Shown here: piece by piece, positions 21,600 to 35,200 of the stretch | How the letters are laid out: each line of letters opens with the position of its first letter | How positions within the stretch are numbered: the first letter of the stretch is position 1 | Assembly: GCF_040436345.1 (NCBI RefSeq) | Contig: NC_133230.1 | Span: 5,477,297 to 5,541,296, forward strand | DNA from: Pagrus major | Lineage: Eukaryota; Chordata; Actinopteri; Spariformes; Sparidae | Direction: 5' to 3' | Length of the DNA: 64,000 nt | Made by a program: the position numbers and the translations under genes | Notes under the pieces: model-generated | The model's database searches: none | What the model saw: only the letters and a program-made list of their open reading frames with translations | What the model was told of the DNA's origin: nothing

Positions 21600-24500
21600 C
21601 CACATTTAAAAACTGAGCCTCTTTATTAAAATGCTTCAAAAGTCAAACAAATGAAGCTGGCATATTGTGGTGAAAAATACACTTCAGCAGGAGTGAAAAC
21701 AAAACTTTAAATGCTGATGAAAGTGTTCACACACCAGGTGCCTGCAAAGACCACATTACTAAAAAAAGGTGTGCTGAAAATAAAATACATGTCTCACTTT
21801 TATATGAAGACTGATTTAATGCTCAGGTCATCCTTTAAACCCGAAGAATGACAGCATGTGATCAGATCTGGATAAAGTTTTTATGATGCAAGTTTTTAAA
21901 AAAAATTGTAACAGTTGATGTATGAAAATGCTCCGTGCCTGAGAAATAAACTGTGTAAATGAGTTTGGAACCAAACTGACACATTTCTTTCAAATACATC
22001 AAACTCACATGCAAAAACATGAGGGAGAAAAAATTCCCGCTACGTGAGCAAAGACAATCCCTCAGCATCATGATTACAATTTTACAGTACATGCCTTCAT
22101 GTGCAAATCAATTCAAATACAAATCTAGACATTAGAGGCAGATTCTTCTTCTTTCCAAATAAAAGTACCAGTACAAAAAAATAAGAAATAAACCAAACAT
22201 AAATTGGGACTTATTAGATTAAAAAGACAGCTTAGTTCTGAAATCGCTTAGGGCTTTACATCAAACTTAAATATAAAAAAAATCAACAAAAACACACATT
22301 TTTCTCAAAGGAATACCCATTTTGTACTTTTCTGTGACATTTTCAACCAATTTGCTTTCCACATCATAAAACATCAGAAGCCATTTTCTCACAAAAGGGA
22401 GCAGAAATACAGTCATGTGTTGTTAGACCTCTTAATCCAAACTAAAACAGTCTGATCACTCCATTAAAACAGCATTTTTCAGTTATAAACACGACCCTGA
22501 TAGATGACAAACTTGAAAACATCTCATTAGTCCAGCACTGCAACACACACCGTTATGTTATAATACTGAGTGGTACACCAGTCAGTTCTAAGACCCCACA
22601 ATAATCAAGTAGCTGACGAGTCGTTGCACTGTGATCTGCTATTCTGTTGTCTACACACAAGCAACAAAGCGTCGTGCTACAACCCTGAGGCGCCAACAAC
22701 ATTTGAACACAGTGGACACGCAACCGTGATAAATAATGAAGATTAACATAATTAGTGATGCTCGTTACTGGAGGGAAGCGTGTGCCCGCTGTACTTCTTA
22801 ACACCTGGCCTGCAGGGTTTCATGAGGTCTGGCGCTGACTGCTCTGCTGACTGATGGATTCTAATATTAACTGAGTACATTCATCGATTGAATTGCTACA
22901 TGTTTTTTTATAAAACAGCCCACAAACAATTGCTGGTTATCTGTAAAAATAGCTGGTAGAACAGTCAAACCACAAGCCAACCACAGCTAAAAATATGAGT
23001 AGTGTTTTTCATCTCTCACTTGACTAACACGCCAGCCCATTAGTCTGAGGTGAGGTTAAGAAAAAAAGGTTGGACCACCTTTGTTACGGATATAACCTGC
23101 CAAACCACAAAACACACTATTATTAAAAACACCACACGTGATGATGGTGACATGTCTTGTGCTGGTGAACAAAAACACCCACAGTGAATTCAGTATGACC
23201 ATCCTGTAAGATGGCAAACATTGTGCACAGCTACTACAGATGTTTGGTCAGTCTTAGGCCCAGTCCACACGTACACAGGTATTTTTGGAAACAGGGCTTT
23301 AAAGCAAAAACAATCTCTGTCCAGACGAGTGTTTAGGCATTGTTGCATTGTCTTTCCAGTCACGTACACCTGGCATGTGCCTATTAGTGTAAACAGGAAG
23401 CAGATTGTCTAACCCTATTACAGCCTATATGTTACAGGTATTAGGGGAGATACTAAGGCAATTTTTCCTGACAACAGGACAAAAATGAGGCAGAAAAAAA
23501 TATTTTTCAATAGGCTTGGAGAAATACAACATTATCGAAATATTTGCAGTGATTTGCAAATCTTTTGACAATATCGAATATCTAGCAGCTGTTACAGGAT
23601 TTTATTTTGGCGAAGGTTACTACAGGTCACTTGGCCTATTGTAGAGGCATGCTCACAGTGCTTTAACACACAGACACGGATGCCTTGCTTTCTGAGAATG
23701 CCAGTTCTGCCGTTTTAGCAATGTTTTGGGATTAAAGTGGGAGAAAATAGCGAGCCAAGGGATCTGAATGAGGCTACATGTCGTCTTTGCTGTAAGAAGA
23801 TAATACCGTCTATCCCTTTATTTGGGCGGGACAAGAAAACAATAAAAGACACCGTCAGCAGCTATTTTTGTCCCCCTCTTCCTTGACTGTATTTTAGTGT
23901 CTCTTCTTCTCTTCAAATACAGACAATGGGCCTATGACATCAATTCGTTCAATGTACAAACTCAAATACTCCACAATATCATAACACATACTCCGATTTC
24001 ACACTTGCCAAAGATGCTACACACTAACAACGCCCAATTAGGAAGGAGTTTTCCTAAGAACCATTTTGATTGAGCTCAAATGCCGTTTACACATAGAAAA
24101 GGCTATGTTTAAACAAATACCTGTGTACGTGTGGACAGGACCGTAACATGTAGAATTAAAGCCTTGAAATCTATGAGCTCTAAGTGGTGGTCACTCTAGG
24201 TATCAGGAGAAGATATACAACTGTCCACTATACCAGTACGCTGTTCCAGCTAGAAGCAGCAGAGAAATCTCAATGAACAATCTGTTTAGAACAACCTCAT
24301 GACTAGAAAATCAAGTGTATCATAAGTTAAGGCTCTACTCTTACCTCCGATGTAGCACAGTACTGACTTCTGATATAAAAATAAAAAGATTCTACATCAA
24401 AACATCTGATTATTTACACAATGTCAGAGTAGATGAGGGAACAACTTCAGTACACTGGTATTAATAAATCCATCAGAGGGGAAGATACAAGGCTAGAGAG

Positions 24501-24718
24501 CACGTCAGCCTCCACTCAAGTATAAATCGGCTTTGTTTTACTGATGGGTGAGGATTTTTTTCCCACTGTGAAGCAAAGAACGTTCAATCGGGAGTTTCCT
24601 ATCTTTTCGAGGCTGGAAGAGACTCGTGTCTGTAAACACTGGAGGAAAACACACGTGTATTTGAGTTCTAATGGTCTCAGAAATGTCCAAAAGATGATTT
24701 CATCTTTGAAAAAAACAC
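21600..24718 (-). other. fbxo30: fbxo30 3' flank, possible long 3' UTR
   Basis: There is no coding exon here. A minus-strand AATAAA at 21622-21627 (plus strand TTTATT) could be the fbxo30 poly(A) site, giving a UTR of about 3 kb that would contain the hAT-like fossil at 23259-24142. A nearer site may exist; transcript data would decide. Confidence 0.3.
23259..24142 (+). mobile_element. hAT-like DNA transposon remnant
   Basis: The ends are inverted: CAGTCCACACGTACACAGGT near 23261 and ACCTGTGTACGTGTGGAC near 24119-24136, both with AAATAC/GTATTT next to them. Inside, plus-strand codons near 23780-23830 read EATCRLCCKKI followed by a short basic stretch, resembling the Cys-x2-Cys half of a BED zinc finger of hAT transposases. 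The rest of a transposase is absent. The element is non-autonomous and about 0.88 kb long. The hAT label is an inference from the ends and the finger-like piece. Confidence 0.5.
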
Positions 24719-27371
24719 TTATGCTACTGGTTTGAGAACTGAACGTAAACACCTTCCCTCTTTTGTGAGCTCTCTGGTGAAACACATGCATGGCAGAGGG
24801 ATCGCCTCTTCCCGACGAGTGATCGTATTGAACTTGCACTTCTTGAGGTGGTCGGCCATGCTGGCGATGTTGGCAAACTTCCACTCATTCACTGTACCGA
24901 AAGCTGTGCTGAATCTCCACACCTGAATGACAAACGAAATTAATTACGGATTAATAGGTCTGCTATGAAAAGTCAAAAACAAATTTTTTTTGAAAAATGT
25001 TCATCAGAATTTCCCAGAGCCCAAAGAGACGTCTTCAAAGTGCCTCTTTTGCCCAATCAACAGTTCAAAACCAAAACACTCTTTCATTTACCGCCAGAAA
25101 TGACAAAGAAAAGCAGCAAATCCTCACATTTAAGTGGCTGCAACTTGCAAATGTTTGACACTTTTGCTTGGGAAATGACTGAAACAATAAATAACTTAAC
25201 AAAACAGTTGGTGATTGACTGATTTTTAAGTCTACATGTATCCCTATCCAACAAGCACCTCTAACAAACTTAATCTGAGTCCAGGAAATTCTCCCACCCT
25301 TACATTTTTTAAGTTAAATTGATTATTGAATGTTTTAAATAGGAAAAAAATGACTTACCTTGTCTGTGATCTGCCATGAAGGAGTGCCATCAGCACGCAG
25401 TGTCTTCTCCCACAGCAAGACGACCATGCCACGCATCTGCAGCAGGCTGGCACACACATCCCTCATTGTGCGGGACACTCTGGACAGTTGGCACAAGCTA
25501 AAGCTGTCCAGGAAGCTTGCTACATGTTGCAACACCTCGAATGGAAGACTGCTGAACAGATCGTACTGAGAGCAAAAGTGGCGGGGTTTTCTGTGAAGGT
25601 TGTCCCCAGTTTTTAAGGGCAAACCAGGCTGAACCCCAAACGAGCCGAGGTGCCTGTCATGGATGATTCTGAAGCCCTGCACAGACGGGCAGAATCGTCT
25701 TTGGGAGTAGGTGCAGCCGTAGTAGGCCAATGGGCAGCGTTGCTCCATCCAGCCGTTGAGTCCGGCATGAATATCCCCGTGAACGTTTTTAAAATGAGAA
25801 GAGAACTCGTCTCGACGAAACAGCTGCCCACACACAAACGTGAACATGGAGCGCTGCTTTGTTTGGTATCGAGCTACACATTCGAGCACCAGGTCCAGCC
25901 GGAGTGTGTGGAAGGGGCTTGGATTGGAGAGCTGTGGGCTGGCGTGATCGCAGGCTGAGGCTGAAGCGATATCTCCTACCATGGTGTTGGTTGCAAGAAT
26001 GGCTGAGGGGAAGGAGAAAGTCTGAGTACCAAAGTCAATGTGGTAGCCATCGACAAACCGGCTGTCTGAGATCCCTCTGCCTCCCGGAGAGTCGCCGAGG
26101 CAAAAGAGCAAAGCTGCAGTGATGAGATCGATGCCATGGAGGCCCATGGGGTCATCTGTTACTTCCAGGTCAGACGTGTCTACTGCTTTGTCCTCCATCT
26201 TTGCTCGAAATAAGTAGGGGTCTGACAGCAGAGCTCGACGGCCATTAAATGTAAACATACTTATTCCTCTCAGTACTTCTACATTCTGCAGTTTACGCTC
26301 CAAACACCTATACCTGAGTTCAGTAGGTAATTGTTGTAAGAAGTTATTTCTCACGTGATCAGACAGCAGGAATGGCATTGGAGGTGAAAGTTGTGCTTGT
26401 TGAGGCAAAGGACGTTCCAGTGCTATAACAGGCATGTAATCCTGAGGCATCTCAGGCCACACAGGGTTGGAATCATTTATTGGCTCCTCGATAACATCTT
26501 CTTTCTCCTCAAAAAACAACTCTACAAAATCATTTTCTTCTGCCCAGCCAATACCATCTTCTTCTCCATCTGTCCCCACTGCACAATCCACTCCACCTAC
26601 TGCCCCAAGCTCACACTCTGAATCAGAGTCACTACCTTGCATATCTACATTCTTCCCGCCCTCAGCAACATAAACATTATGACTACTACCATTTTCTCCA
26701 TTGTGGAGGGCTCCATTCTTGTCAGCCTTTTCCCCATTTAAATTACCAACAATTGCACCAATATCCTTGGAATTAGAGAGGATGTCCAAGGCCACTGCTA
26801 AACTTCTGCTCGTCTCCACTGAGGCTCTATACAACTCATTGTAGGGCTCATCTTCCATTTCCACTGTCCCATTGCCTAACACTGTCTCTGGTAGACTTGA
26901 TGCTGTGGCCATTTTGTCACTCTCGTCTACCTCCTTGGCTCCGTTCTTTGACACGGTGGTTGTAACCTTCAGAGACTCTAACAACATCCTCTGATCCTGA
27001 AGGGCCAAGGCCATGTCTAGCTGCTCCACCTCATCAAAGTCTTTGCTCAAGTTTTCATAGGACTTGCGATCAGAGTAGCTCACAGGCCAGCGATTCCACT
27101 CCATAGTACAACATACTATACTTGCCGGGCACGTCTCAAGGTGTTGCGCCATCTTGATTCTTGGAATACTGAACGGGCAGCCAAATCCGCTGTTAAGGCA
27201 TGGCAACCGTTCATATGGACACAGCAGACGGTGTTCGTCTAGTTTGCACGAGTGAAAAACTGCCCCACATACAAGAGGACAGCCGATGAGGTCGCAGGAA
27301 ACACCAGTCTCTGGTCTTACCATGCATCTTCTGTTGATGCACTTAAGGCAGTGGGAGTGGAGGGTCTCCAT
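24719..27371 (-). CDS. fbxo30: F-box only protein 30 (FBXO30)
   Basis: 738-aa substrate-receptor subunit of an SCF ubiquitin ligase (human FBXO30: 745 aa). Coding exons are 25359-27371 and 24719-24922, joined by a phase-0 GT-AG intron (AAG|gtaagt, ttcag|GTG). Start METLHSHCLKC at 27371 matches human MEEELQHSHCVNC. Residues 8-110 form a Cys/His-rich TRAF-like zinc-finger region (SCDLIGCPLVCGAVFHSCK, VCCTMEWNRWPVSYSDRKSY). A long acidic middle is poorly conserved (about 150-330). A strongly conserved block starts at EDKAVDTSDLEV and continues through FTFVCGQLFRRDEFSSHFK. The F-box is at about 604-652 (SSLPFEVLQHVASFLDSFSL). The last exon ends RSVLKPVA, close to human. The ORF beyond the donor (VSHFFPI) is intron. 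Confidence 0.96.
24963..25225 (+). repeat. AT-rich interspersed repeat in the fbxo30 coding intron
   Basis: It contains TTTCCCAGAGCCCAAAGAGA, CGTCTTCAAAG, GCAGCAAATCCTCACATTTA and GCAAATGTTTGACACTTTTG, words of a common teleost repeat. Further copies are at 32090-32345 and, reversed, 55383-55555. It fills most of the single coding intron of fbxo30. Confidence 0.55.
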
Positions 27372-27434
27372 TTTTAGTGTGTTGATCCTCGCCCAAATGG
27401 GTCTGGCAAGGGAAAGGGGGCGACAAGTTCAACC

Positions 27435-28320
27435 CTGGAACAAAGTCAGAAAGAAAGAAATGTATTTCACAAGTCTAAGGTAACAACATTGTTTCTATGG
27501 AAGCACATGGAGAAGTCGACTGGAACAGAACATGCTAGTGTAACATTATCCGACGGACATTAATGCAACCCTCCAACATAACACATGCGTCCCATTCCTT
27601 CAGACTATTCCTTAAGTTAGTCTCACAAGTGTTTACTAAATCTTTAGGCTGTTCGGTAACATTTCACAACACCCATCTTAGGTTTCATGGTGACACTGAT
27701 TCCTCCAGGACTTCAGGGCAAACCTGACCTCTCACCTTTAGGCTCTGCGAACTGACCTTCACTAATGGAGCTTGGTGACAAGTAAGAATCTCAATATATT
27801 ATGCAAACTGCTTGCCTGCAAGCAGGAAAGGTGACACAAGGTGAAAAAATCTGAATAATTAGCCTGGGGATTATTTGGCAGTGTTAGTTTTGCAAAGGGA
27901 CTTATAGGATTGCTGGCTACAGTGACACAATCGGCATTTTAAAAGAAGCACAACAATGCCAAGCCACACAGGAGAGCTATTGTTTGAGTCTTTACAGCCA
28001 CGGCCAGCAACAGTTAGCTAAATTACGCAAGCATAGCTGGCAGGATAGCAAACAGCTAAAAACAAACAGCCGGTTCAAATAGTTATTAACAATTTGCTTT
28101 AACGTTGGCGTTTCATCACCAATAATGTCGCCATCGTCTATTGTACTACAATAACCTATTTCCACGAAAACATCTCAACGTAAAAATGTGAACTGACAAG
28201 TGACAAAACTTTAAAGTTAAACAAAAGAACAACAACAACATGGCCAGCCTGTTAGCACTAGCAGCTACACTTCGTTAGCCTAGCCTAGCCTAGCCTGAGT
28301 AGCTTCTAGAAACTGCTTAC
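27435..28320 (-). other. fbxo30: fbxo30 5' UTR intron
   Basis: The coding exon starts at 27434 after a TTTGTTCCAG acceptor on the minus strand. A matching donor (ACTCGG|gtaagc) lies at 28320/28321. The intron holds no ORF of note and a TAGCC x4 microsatellite at 28276-28295. Confidence 0.6.
28276..28295. repeat. (TAGCC)4 microsatellite
   Basis: Four exact TAGCC units, 20 bases, within the fbxo30 5' intron. Confidence 0.9.
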
Positions 28321-28600
28321 CCGAGTTTCGGGGCTCTCCGGGTGTATTTTATCACTATTTATTAACTTAAATCGTCTCCGTCGACATCAAGTAACGCGGA
28401 AACTACAGCGACATAATCACAGTGTTAAATGTCAAAATCTTCTTAAGATATGAACTGGCTGCAGCTGGTTCTCCGGCTGTGAGTCCTTCGCTGGTCTGAG
28501 TCGGTCGGCATTTGTGTTGATCCTGGAGTGGGACGCCGCAGTGCAACGTCATCACGTCGCGTCAGACGTCAGCACGTCGTCCCAGTCATATTTAGGTTTA
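28321..28600 (-). promoter_or_regulatory. fbxo30: fbxo30 non-coding first exon and CpG-rich promoter
   Basis: The lower part (from 28321) is the inferred 5' UTR exon, ending at a GT donor. Upstream, 28541-28580 is CpG-rich and carries four ACGTC cores in about 35 bases, including GACGTCAG. These resemble CREB/ATF half-sites. No TATA box is evident, as usual for a housekeeping promoter. Confidence 0.55.
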
Positions 28601-29126
28601 TGGACGCAGACCTATGAGAGCACTGAAATAGACAGATGGGGAATACCCCTGAGCTGAGGGCACTGGAGTTTAACTTGTACTCACTGCTTAAGTGTCTTTG
28701 CTTTTAGTTTTATTAACAACAGGCAACGCCAAGTACTGACAAATACATACAGGATAAAATAATGGTGGATTAAGTTGCAAGGCTGTTGATAATTATAATA
28801 TTTTCCTTCGTATAATCCAATTTAAAGTACAAAACTAACATTGAATATACCCATCAAAGCATGAAACAGCATATTTTTCTTTGCCACAGTCCGAAAGTAT
28901 TAATAACACACCAGTGGGCCACACCGTTGACTCAGTGACATGCTCCTTCAATACCACAAACATGGGCAGTGTGGTTCATTTTGTGTGACTCCACAAGTAA
29001 AATAGTCCCCAGCAACTTCTTTATTTACTATAAACTATCCAGTTTGAGTATCAAACCATAGTATAGTGTAAAAGCACTTTTTCACCATTCAGAAAAAAAT
29101 CAGGGACAACACTTGAGAGAGAGACC
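28601..29126. other. Intergenic spacer
   Basis: Spacer between the fbxo30 promoter and the 3' end of the ZP-domain gene. No gene, repeat structure or RNA is recognised. Confidence 0.5.
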
Positions 29127-29132
29127 TTTATT
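29127..29132 (-). terminator. Candidate poly(A) signal of the ZP-domain gene
   Basis: AATAAA on the minus strand, about 145 bases after the stop codon at 29274. Confidence 0.5.
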
Positions 29133-29273
29133 ATTTAAGTCGATTACCTACAATTTTAGAAATTCTATGAAAAGAAACAAGACTTTCATAATTATTATAA
29201 ATGTTTAAATCATGTACACGTTATGTATTTGAATGTCCATTTCTTTGCTCAAGAAGGTCCCAGTTTCCCTGAT

Positions 29274-32200
29274 TCACGAGGCCACCTCTGAGATGTGGTG
29301 AATGTTGGACAGGGTGAGCTGGGCCTCTCGCGCCGGGTAGAAACGCCTGGAGCGAAGCCACAGCCTCCCGAACACTCCTGTGATCAGCAGTAGGACGACC
29401 AGCAGCCCCCCAAGAACAAAGGTCTCCACGGGAGGGACTCCGCCTGCATCTGAGGACAAAGGTTTACACAATTTACATATGAACCAAGCATGCTTATCTA
29501 GAATCTTTAAGCTTTGAAGTTTTAAAAGCTAAAGCCTGAATATCCAGATGAGTTACAGAGGTAACACAAAAGGTGAAAACATACTCAGAACGGGCTTTTC
29601 GCTGTTGTTTAGTAGTCGTCTGATTGGTCCATAAGACACTGTATGGGACAGAGGGACGTCTCTCCGTGTCCTCATTAATCCATCTTCACTGGAACAGTTC
29701 TGTTTGGCAAAGAGATGAGTAAAGCATTAAAGAAAGAGAGGTCAGGCAGTGCACATTTAAAATGAGGACCCCTTTACCTACAAGCTCATGTGGCTGTAAA
29801 ACATTTCCAGACTCATGGGGGTCTATATTAAGGACATAAGCTGCACATATAGTAGGCCACTTGTCTGGACTAGCCTCTGACTGCCTGTAGGAGGAATGTG
29901 CTCACTCACAGGCTGGCACAGCCCCACGCTGTTGTGGCAGATCTGGACGTTGCAGTGGAGGAAGACGTTGGTGTAAGAGCCACCGACAAACTTGAACATT
30001 TGTATCCTGAACGTGGCCTCCGGACCCTCACCGTTCTTCAGCACGCTCAGGGTCTGTTTGTTTGACAACACCGGGCAGCTACGGGAGGGAGACAAAGAAG
30101 TAGTCAGGGCAGCCAGGTGGTGGTAGTGAGATTTAAATCTATAATGAAATACTGTACTCTAAGGGAGCAGATCTCAGCTCATGTGATGAAGTGCAAAGCT
30201 AAGAAATAATGTCAACACTCTCTGAGTGAGAGACAGATTTGTTTGAGTATTTTCTTTTCCCCCTGGCATTTCATTGCCCCGCTGTTGCTAACAGTACCAA
30301 ATACTGCCTGGTTGTCAAGGACATGCGCAGCTGTTGAACTGAAACGCATATGGCCTCTCAGACAGCAGTCACATGACCAGCCTCTGAGAGCTGTTGTCTG
30401 GCCCCGCTCTCTAAGCAACAAATTCTCTTATTTCAGATTTCAACAGAGCTCCCCTAAGAGGGCTTAGAGCTGTTTGCAAGTGTGGTGAAACAACAGAGCC
30501 AGAGAGCTTTCCATAAGCAGGTTTCAACATACCATCTATGAAGTATCTTGTGCAAAATGGGAGTCTTGACCTATATATATTCTTACTTTGTTTAGTTTTT
30601 AGGTTTTGCCAGCGTAACCTCCATTATGAGATGTGTTTTTCCCCCCTTTTTGCTCTTATTACAAAATAAACATTTGTTTAAACTGTTCTGACCTGTCACT
30701 GATGAAGGTGTACTGGATGTTGCTGTAAGGATCGCTGGTCGGTGTCGCCCAGCATCTCTCTATCCGCAGCATCAGGTGAGCCGGTATCTACCAAACAGAC
30801 GGACAGGGTTGGGTGTAAGGCAAGTCAGACAATTAATACCCTTCCACACTGGGACACAAAATGATGATTCATAGTACGTAAACAACAGCTGTACAGAGAG
30901 GTTGTGACAACACTCAAATTACTGTCTGGTCACGGGTGGAGTGTTGGATTTCAGCCATCTCTTGGAACATCCTGCAGCATAACATATTGCTTAAGATCGT
31001 GTAACGTGCTTAACCTCATCCAAAAATAACTGTCAATAGTGAGTATACAGAATACATCATCTTAGATTACTACTGATATCAAAACATTTGGCAAACAAAA
31101 TTGTGATATTTGCTTTTTTCATCCAGTCCTTGCATTTATGAAGTGCTTTTGAGGAGATTTCCATATATCAAGAATAAATTATGTATTGTGATACAGCTTT
31201 AAAATACAGCAATATTATTTTGAGGCCATGCCACCCAGCCCTAGCACAGCATACACAATGATCAGGTCAGTGTGAGGTGTAGGCATGAAGTTCAAATAAA
31301 CACAGTAATGGACTTTGTCTGTGACGATTATTTACCATGAAAACTTTCACAAAGATGTCGTCTTCCAGTGTCAGCGATGGCACAGTGGTCCATCTGTCCT
31401 CAAAGGCTTCATCCTTGTACAGTAACATTGACACCGAAAAGTTCCCGTCCTCTGTGTTCAGAGTGATGGTTCTGTAGAGAGAACAAGATTAAAGGAGGAA
31501 TTAAATCTTGCTGTCGGCTCAGCAGTGAATCTGCATTATTTTATAAAGGAACACTTACTTAACATCAACTCTGATCATGTTTTCTCCGTTTGGTTGTTGG
31601 ACCATGTAGTTGATGGGGTAGCGGCACACAAATGTTATGTTGATGTAATTTCTTGTTATGATGTCTGAATCATTGTTGTGTATAGTGTTTATGAACATGA
31701 TGTGCGTATTATCTGATGCCTGAGGAGGGAAAGAGAAATGTAAAAGTCAGTGGAAAAAGAATCATGTAAGAGATGTTGTAATCTCTAAGTGCAATTCATT
31801 TCTGTAACTATTTTTTCTCTATTAATTTTCTTTTCTTTTTTCGTTTTTAAAAGAAAATTAACTTTGTCCACCAATTGAGACATAATAAATATGTGAACAT
31901 TTGATTTTGACAGTTTCACAGTAAATTTAGTTTTTCACCTCTGACAGAAAAAAAATCTTCTTGGCCTTCCATATAAACAACATAAAAAAATATATAATTA
32001 TATATTAATGGGTTAACTGTATTTCTGGTTTGTAAAGCACTCTGTTACTAAGTTTTGATATGTGCTACATAAATTATCATTATTATTAAAAAAGTGCTGC
32101 AAGTAAATAATTACTTTCATTATCAAATTATCTGATTAACTGACTCTTTACTTAGTTTTTTTAGTTTACTACAATGTATGACAGAGAAAAGCAACACATT

Positions 32201-35200
32201 GTCACATTTATGAACCTGAAACAATCAAAATTTTGATATTTGTGCTTGAAAAATGTGTTAAATGAATAATTCATTATTAAAACAGCTGCAGATATAATTT
32301 CTTACTATCGACTAAGTAATTAATTGACTAATTGTTGCAGCTCTACTTGACATACAGCACAAAAGTCCAGGATAAAGGAGAGACAGTAAGTCCCCTGTAT
32401 ACAGTATGTGTGAATGTGGTCAGAGGGAAACATGACGTAAGATGGGCTGAGAAAGCTGCAGTCATTTCCAGTTGTGAGAATCACATTAAAACGCAACAGG
32501 AGGTTCCTTTACATAACCTCTCCCCCCCAGCTGTAACCTCTACAGCCATCATCCTCTCACACACTGTAAATGTGAGCGACGCTGCTCAATATTCAAGCGT
32601 TGGCAGCTGACGTAGGAGAAACCATAAAATGTGGACGGGTGAAAAGGTTGCGTCCAAAGTTTGTCTGGACTCCCACTGAGCACAGATGGTGGCTTCTGTA
32701 GCCACTGAGCAGAATGAATTGCCACTCGAGACATCTTTTACTGCCTCTGGGTAAACACACCACCCCCGACACTATGAGCACCACTGACAGGTCTCAGCGA
32801 GCAGCAGGTCTTCATGACTGGCACTTGCACTTATCACTGTCTCACAAACCATCACTGAAACATGAGCAAGGACGCCATCATGTTTCAATAAAAATGGCTG
32901 ACCTTTAAACTCAACAATTCATTCACCTCTCCTCTGACGGCCGGTTTAAAACGCTCAAAGTTCAAGGTGAAAGCAAGATTGACAGCTCTGGCATTCTTCT
33001 TCTTTAGCAACAGCCACCTAATCCGGAGCAGGCTTACTTTCCTCAGCCGCTATGAGCAAAAACCTTGTAAAAACTGCTGAGGTGGAGAACTGGGAGATTT
33101 CCTCCCAGTGGAAAGCTCTTTTAACCTTTTGCTTGCTTTACAAGAAAAAAATAAATGCATTCCAAGCAAATAATTCAAGGACACTTGTGGAGCTGAAGCA
33201 TGGATTTAAACCTCGCCAAGGTTTAAATCCATGAGAGTGGCTGGATTAAGATAACGAGGGGGCTAGTTGGCCGATGATTTAAGGCCTTCCTATTCATTGA
33301 ACATCAACAAATAATCATCATTTCCATGTAAATCCTGATAATTTAGAACCGCAAGGCCATTCAGGGTCCCCTTCCTGCTCTGAATAAGGTCCCGCGCTGT
33401 TGTAGGCAAAAGGAACAACGCCGCCCTTCTTTCTTGACATACACGCCACACCCCCTCCTTTCTTTTCTCTTCACTCCTTGTATGTATGTGCCTTTCTCTG
33501 TCCATCTTATTATACTTTGCTATGAGCTAATTCCACGTGAACACAGAGCCTCACAGTCCACATTTACGTCACAGATAGGGGGGAAAAAGTGTCAAGAGAG
33601 TCTGGTTTTATTCAAGCTATTTTTAGTGCTATTTAAAGTGATTCCATTGATGACGTTTAGTGCTTAAAAAGATCTTTGTGACTGTATTGTTGACCTTTTT
33701 TAATAAATCAATTAATGCAGGGTGAAAAGTGTGTGCAGGATTATTCTTTTATTGTGGATTTGGTTCCCTGCACCACAAAAAAAGCGATAGACAAAGTGGT
33801 GTGTGCGTTACCTTCAACTGTTATGTAAAGTGCCATAAACTGACTGAAGCAGCTTTTTTTTTTAAGCAGTGAAAGGATCCTGATTGGGGGGCCAGTTCCC
33901 ACAACAACCGCAGACATCGTAAAATAGCTGATTTATTATGATGGGGATCGTATGTTGTCAATATTGGTAGTTTGTCTTCATATCTTTTGTTCAGAGTTCT
34001 TCTCAATGTCTGAGTTCACGTGCAACGTTTGATTAGTTTGTCTCCCGCAGACACGTCCTGACTAACAAGTCCTCACTGACTTTAATGCAAATGTTGAGCA
34101 AAAGATCAAAGGTGATACCATTATGGTCCCACAGTCGGAGAGGTTCGTCTTTATGCTGAAAACGTAGTCGTCTCCGACCTCGACGCCGCGGCACTCCGGG
34201 TCATTCAAATGCAAATCCCAAACCTAAACATGAAAAACACAATACAAGAAAAATCAATTGTAGGCAAAATCGCACTGCAAACAATTTAGGATATCAGTGT
34301 GTGGGAATGTCAGAGCTTTCGAGTTTTGCTGGTGCTCACTTACATGAACTGGAGGCACTTTGTTGAGGAAAAAAGCGCTGGGAATAACAACCTCCATATG
34401 GTCGTTTGTACAGATGACAGTTTCATTGAGCTCTAATAGAAAGAAGACAAAACAGATTAAATCCAGCACAAAAAGGGATTGTTTCAAATAAGGAGATTTT
34501 GAGGATTTTTTTGGTCCTCTGTCATTTGTCCTATTAGACTCCAAACACAAATATTTCCATTAGTTTGTGCATAATTACATACTTTAATGTTAATTCTCAG
34601 ATAATCCATATATTTAACATAATATATAAAAAATACAAAATATAAAAGTCAGTGGTGGAAAGTAACGTTCATTCAAGTACTTTCAAGTATTTTAATTTTC
34701 TCCTCCTTTATGCTTCCGCTCCACTACATTTCCGTATACTTTTTACTCTACATCTTTTATCTGACTGCTAGTTACTTTGCAAAATAAGATTGTACACACA
34801 AAACACTTAAAATACCAAATAAAATACCAAATAGTACATCAAGTAGTTAAAATTAGCTCTACGTTGACCAGCTACATAAAAATAAAAATTATGATTAAAA
34901 AATGTAATGTGTAACTGAAGTCTGACAGGGGTCATTCTGCTGCATGAGTACTTATACTCTTGATACTTTTTACCTTGCATTTAGTACGATTTTGAATAAT
35001 TTATAATTGTATTGTATTTTGTAACCTATTTTAAATGCATAATACCATATCTGACTGCAGCTGATGTGAAAGAAACTGGCAACACCTCAAGAAATGTTTT
35101 ACTCGACTCCAAGTATTGAGAGAACACTACAAAGCCCTTGCAAACAAGTTAAACCAACAATTGTCAATATGAAAAATCTCTCTCTAACGACTCCTTTAAA

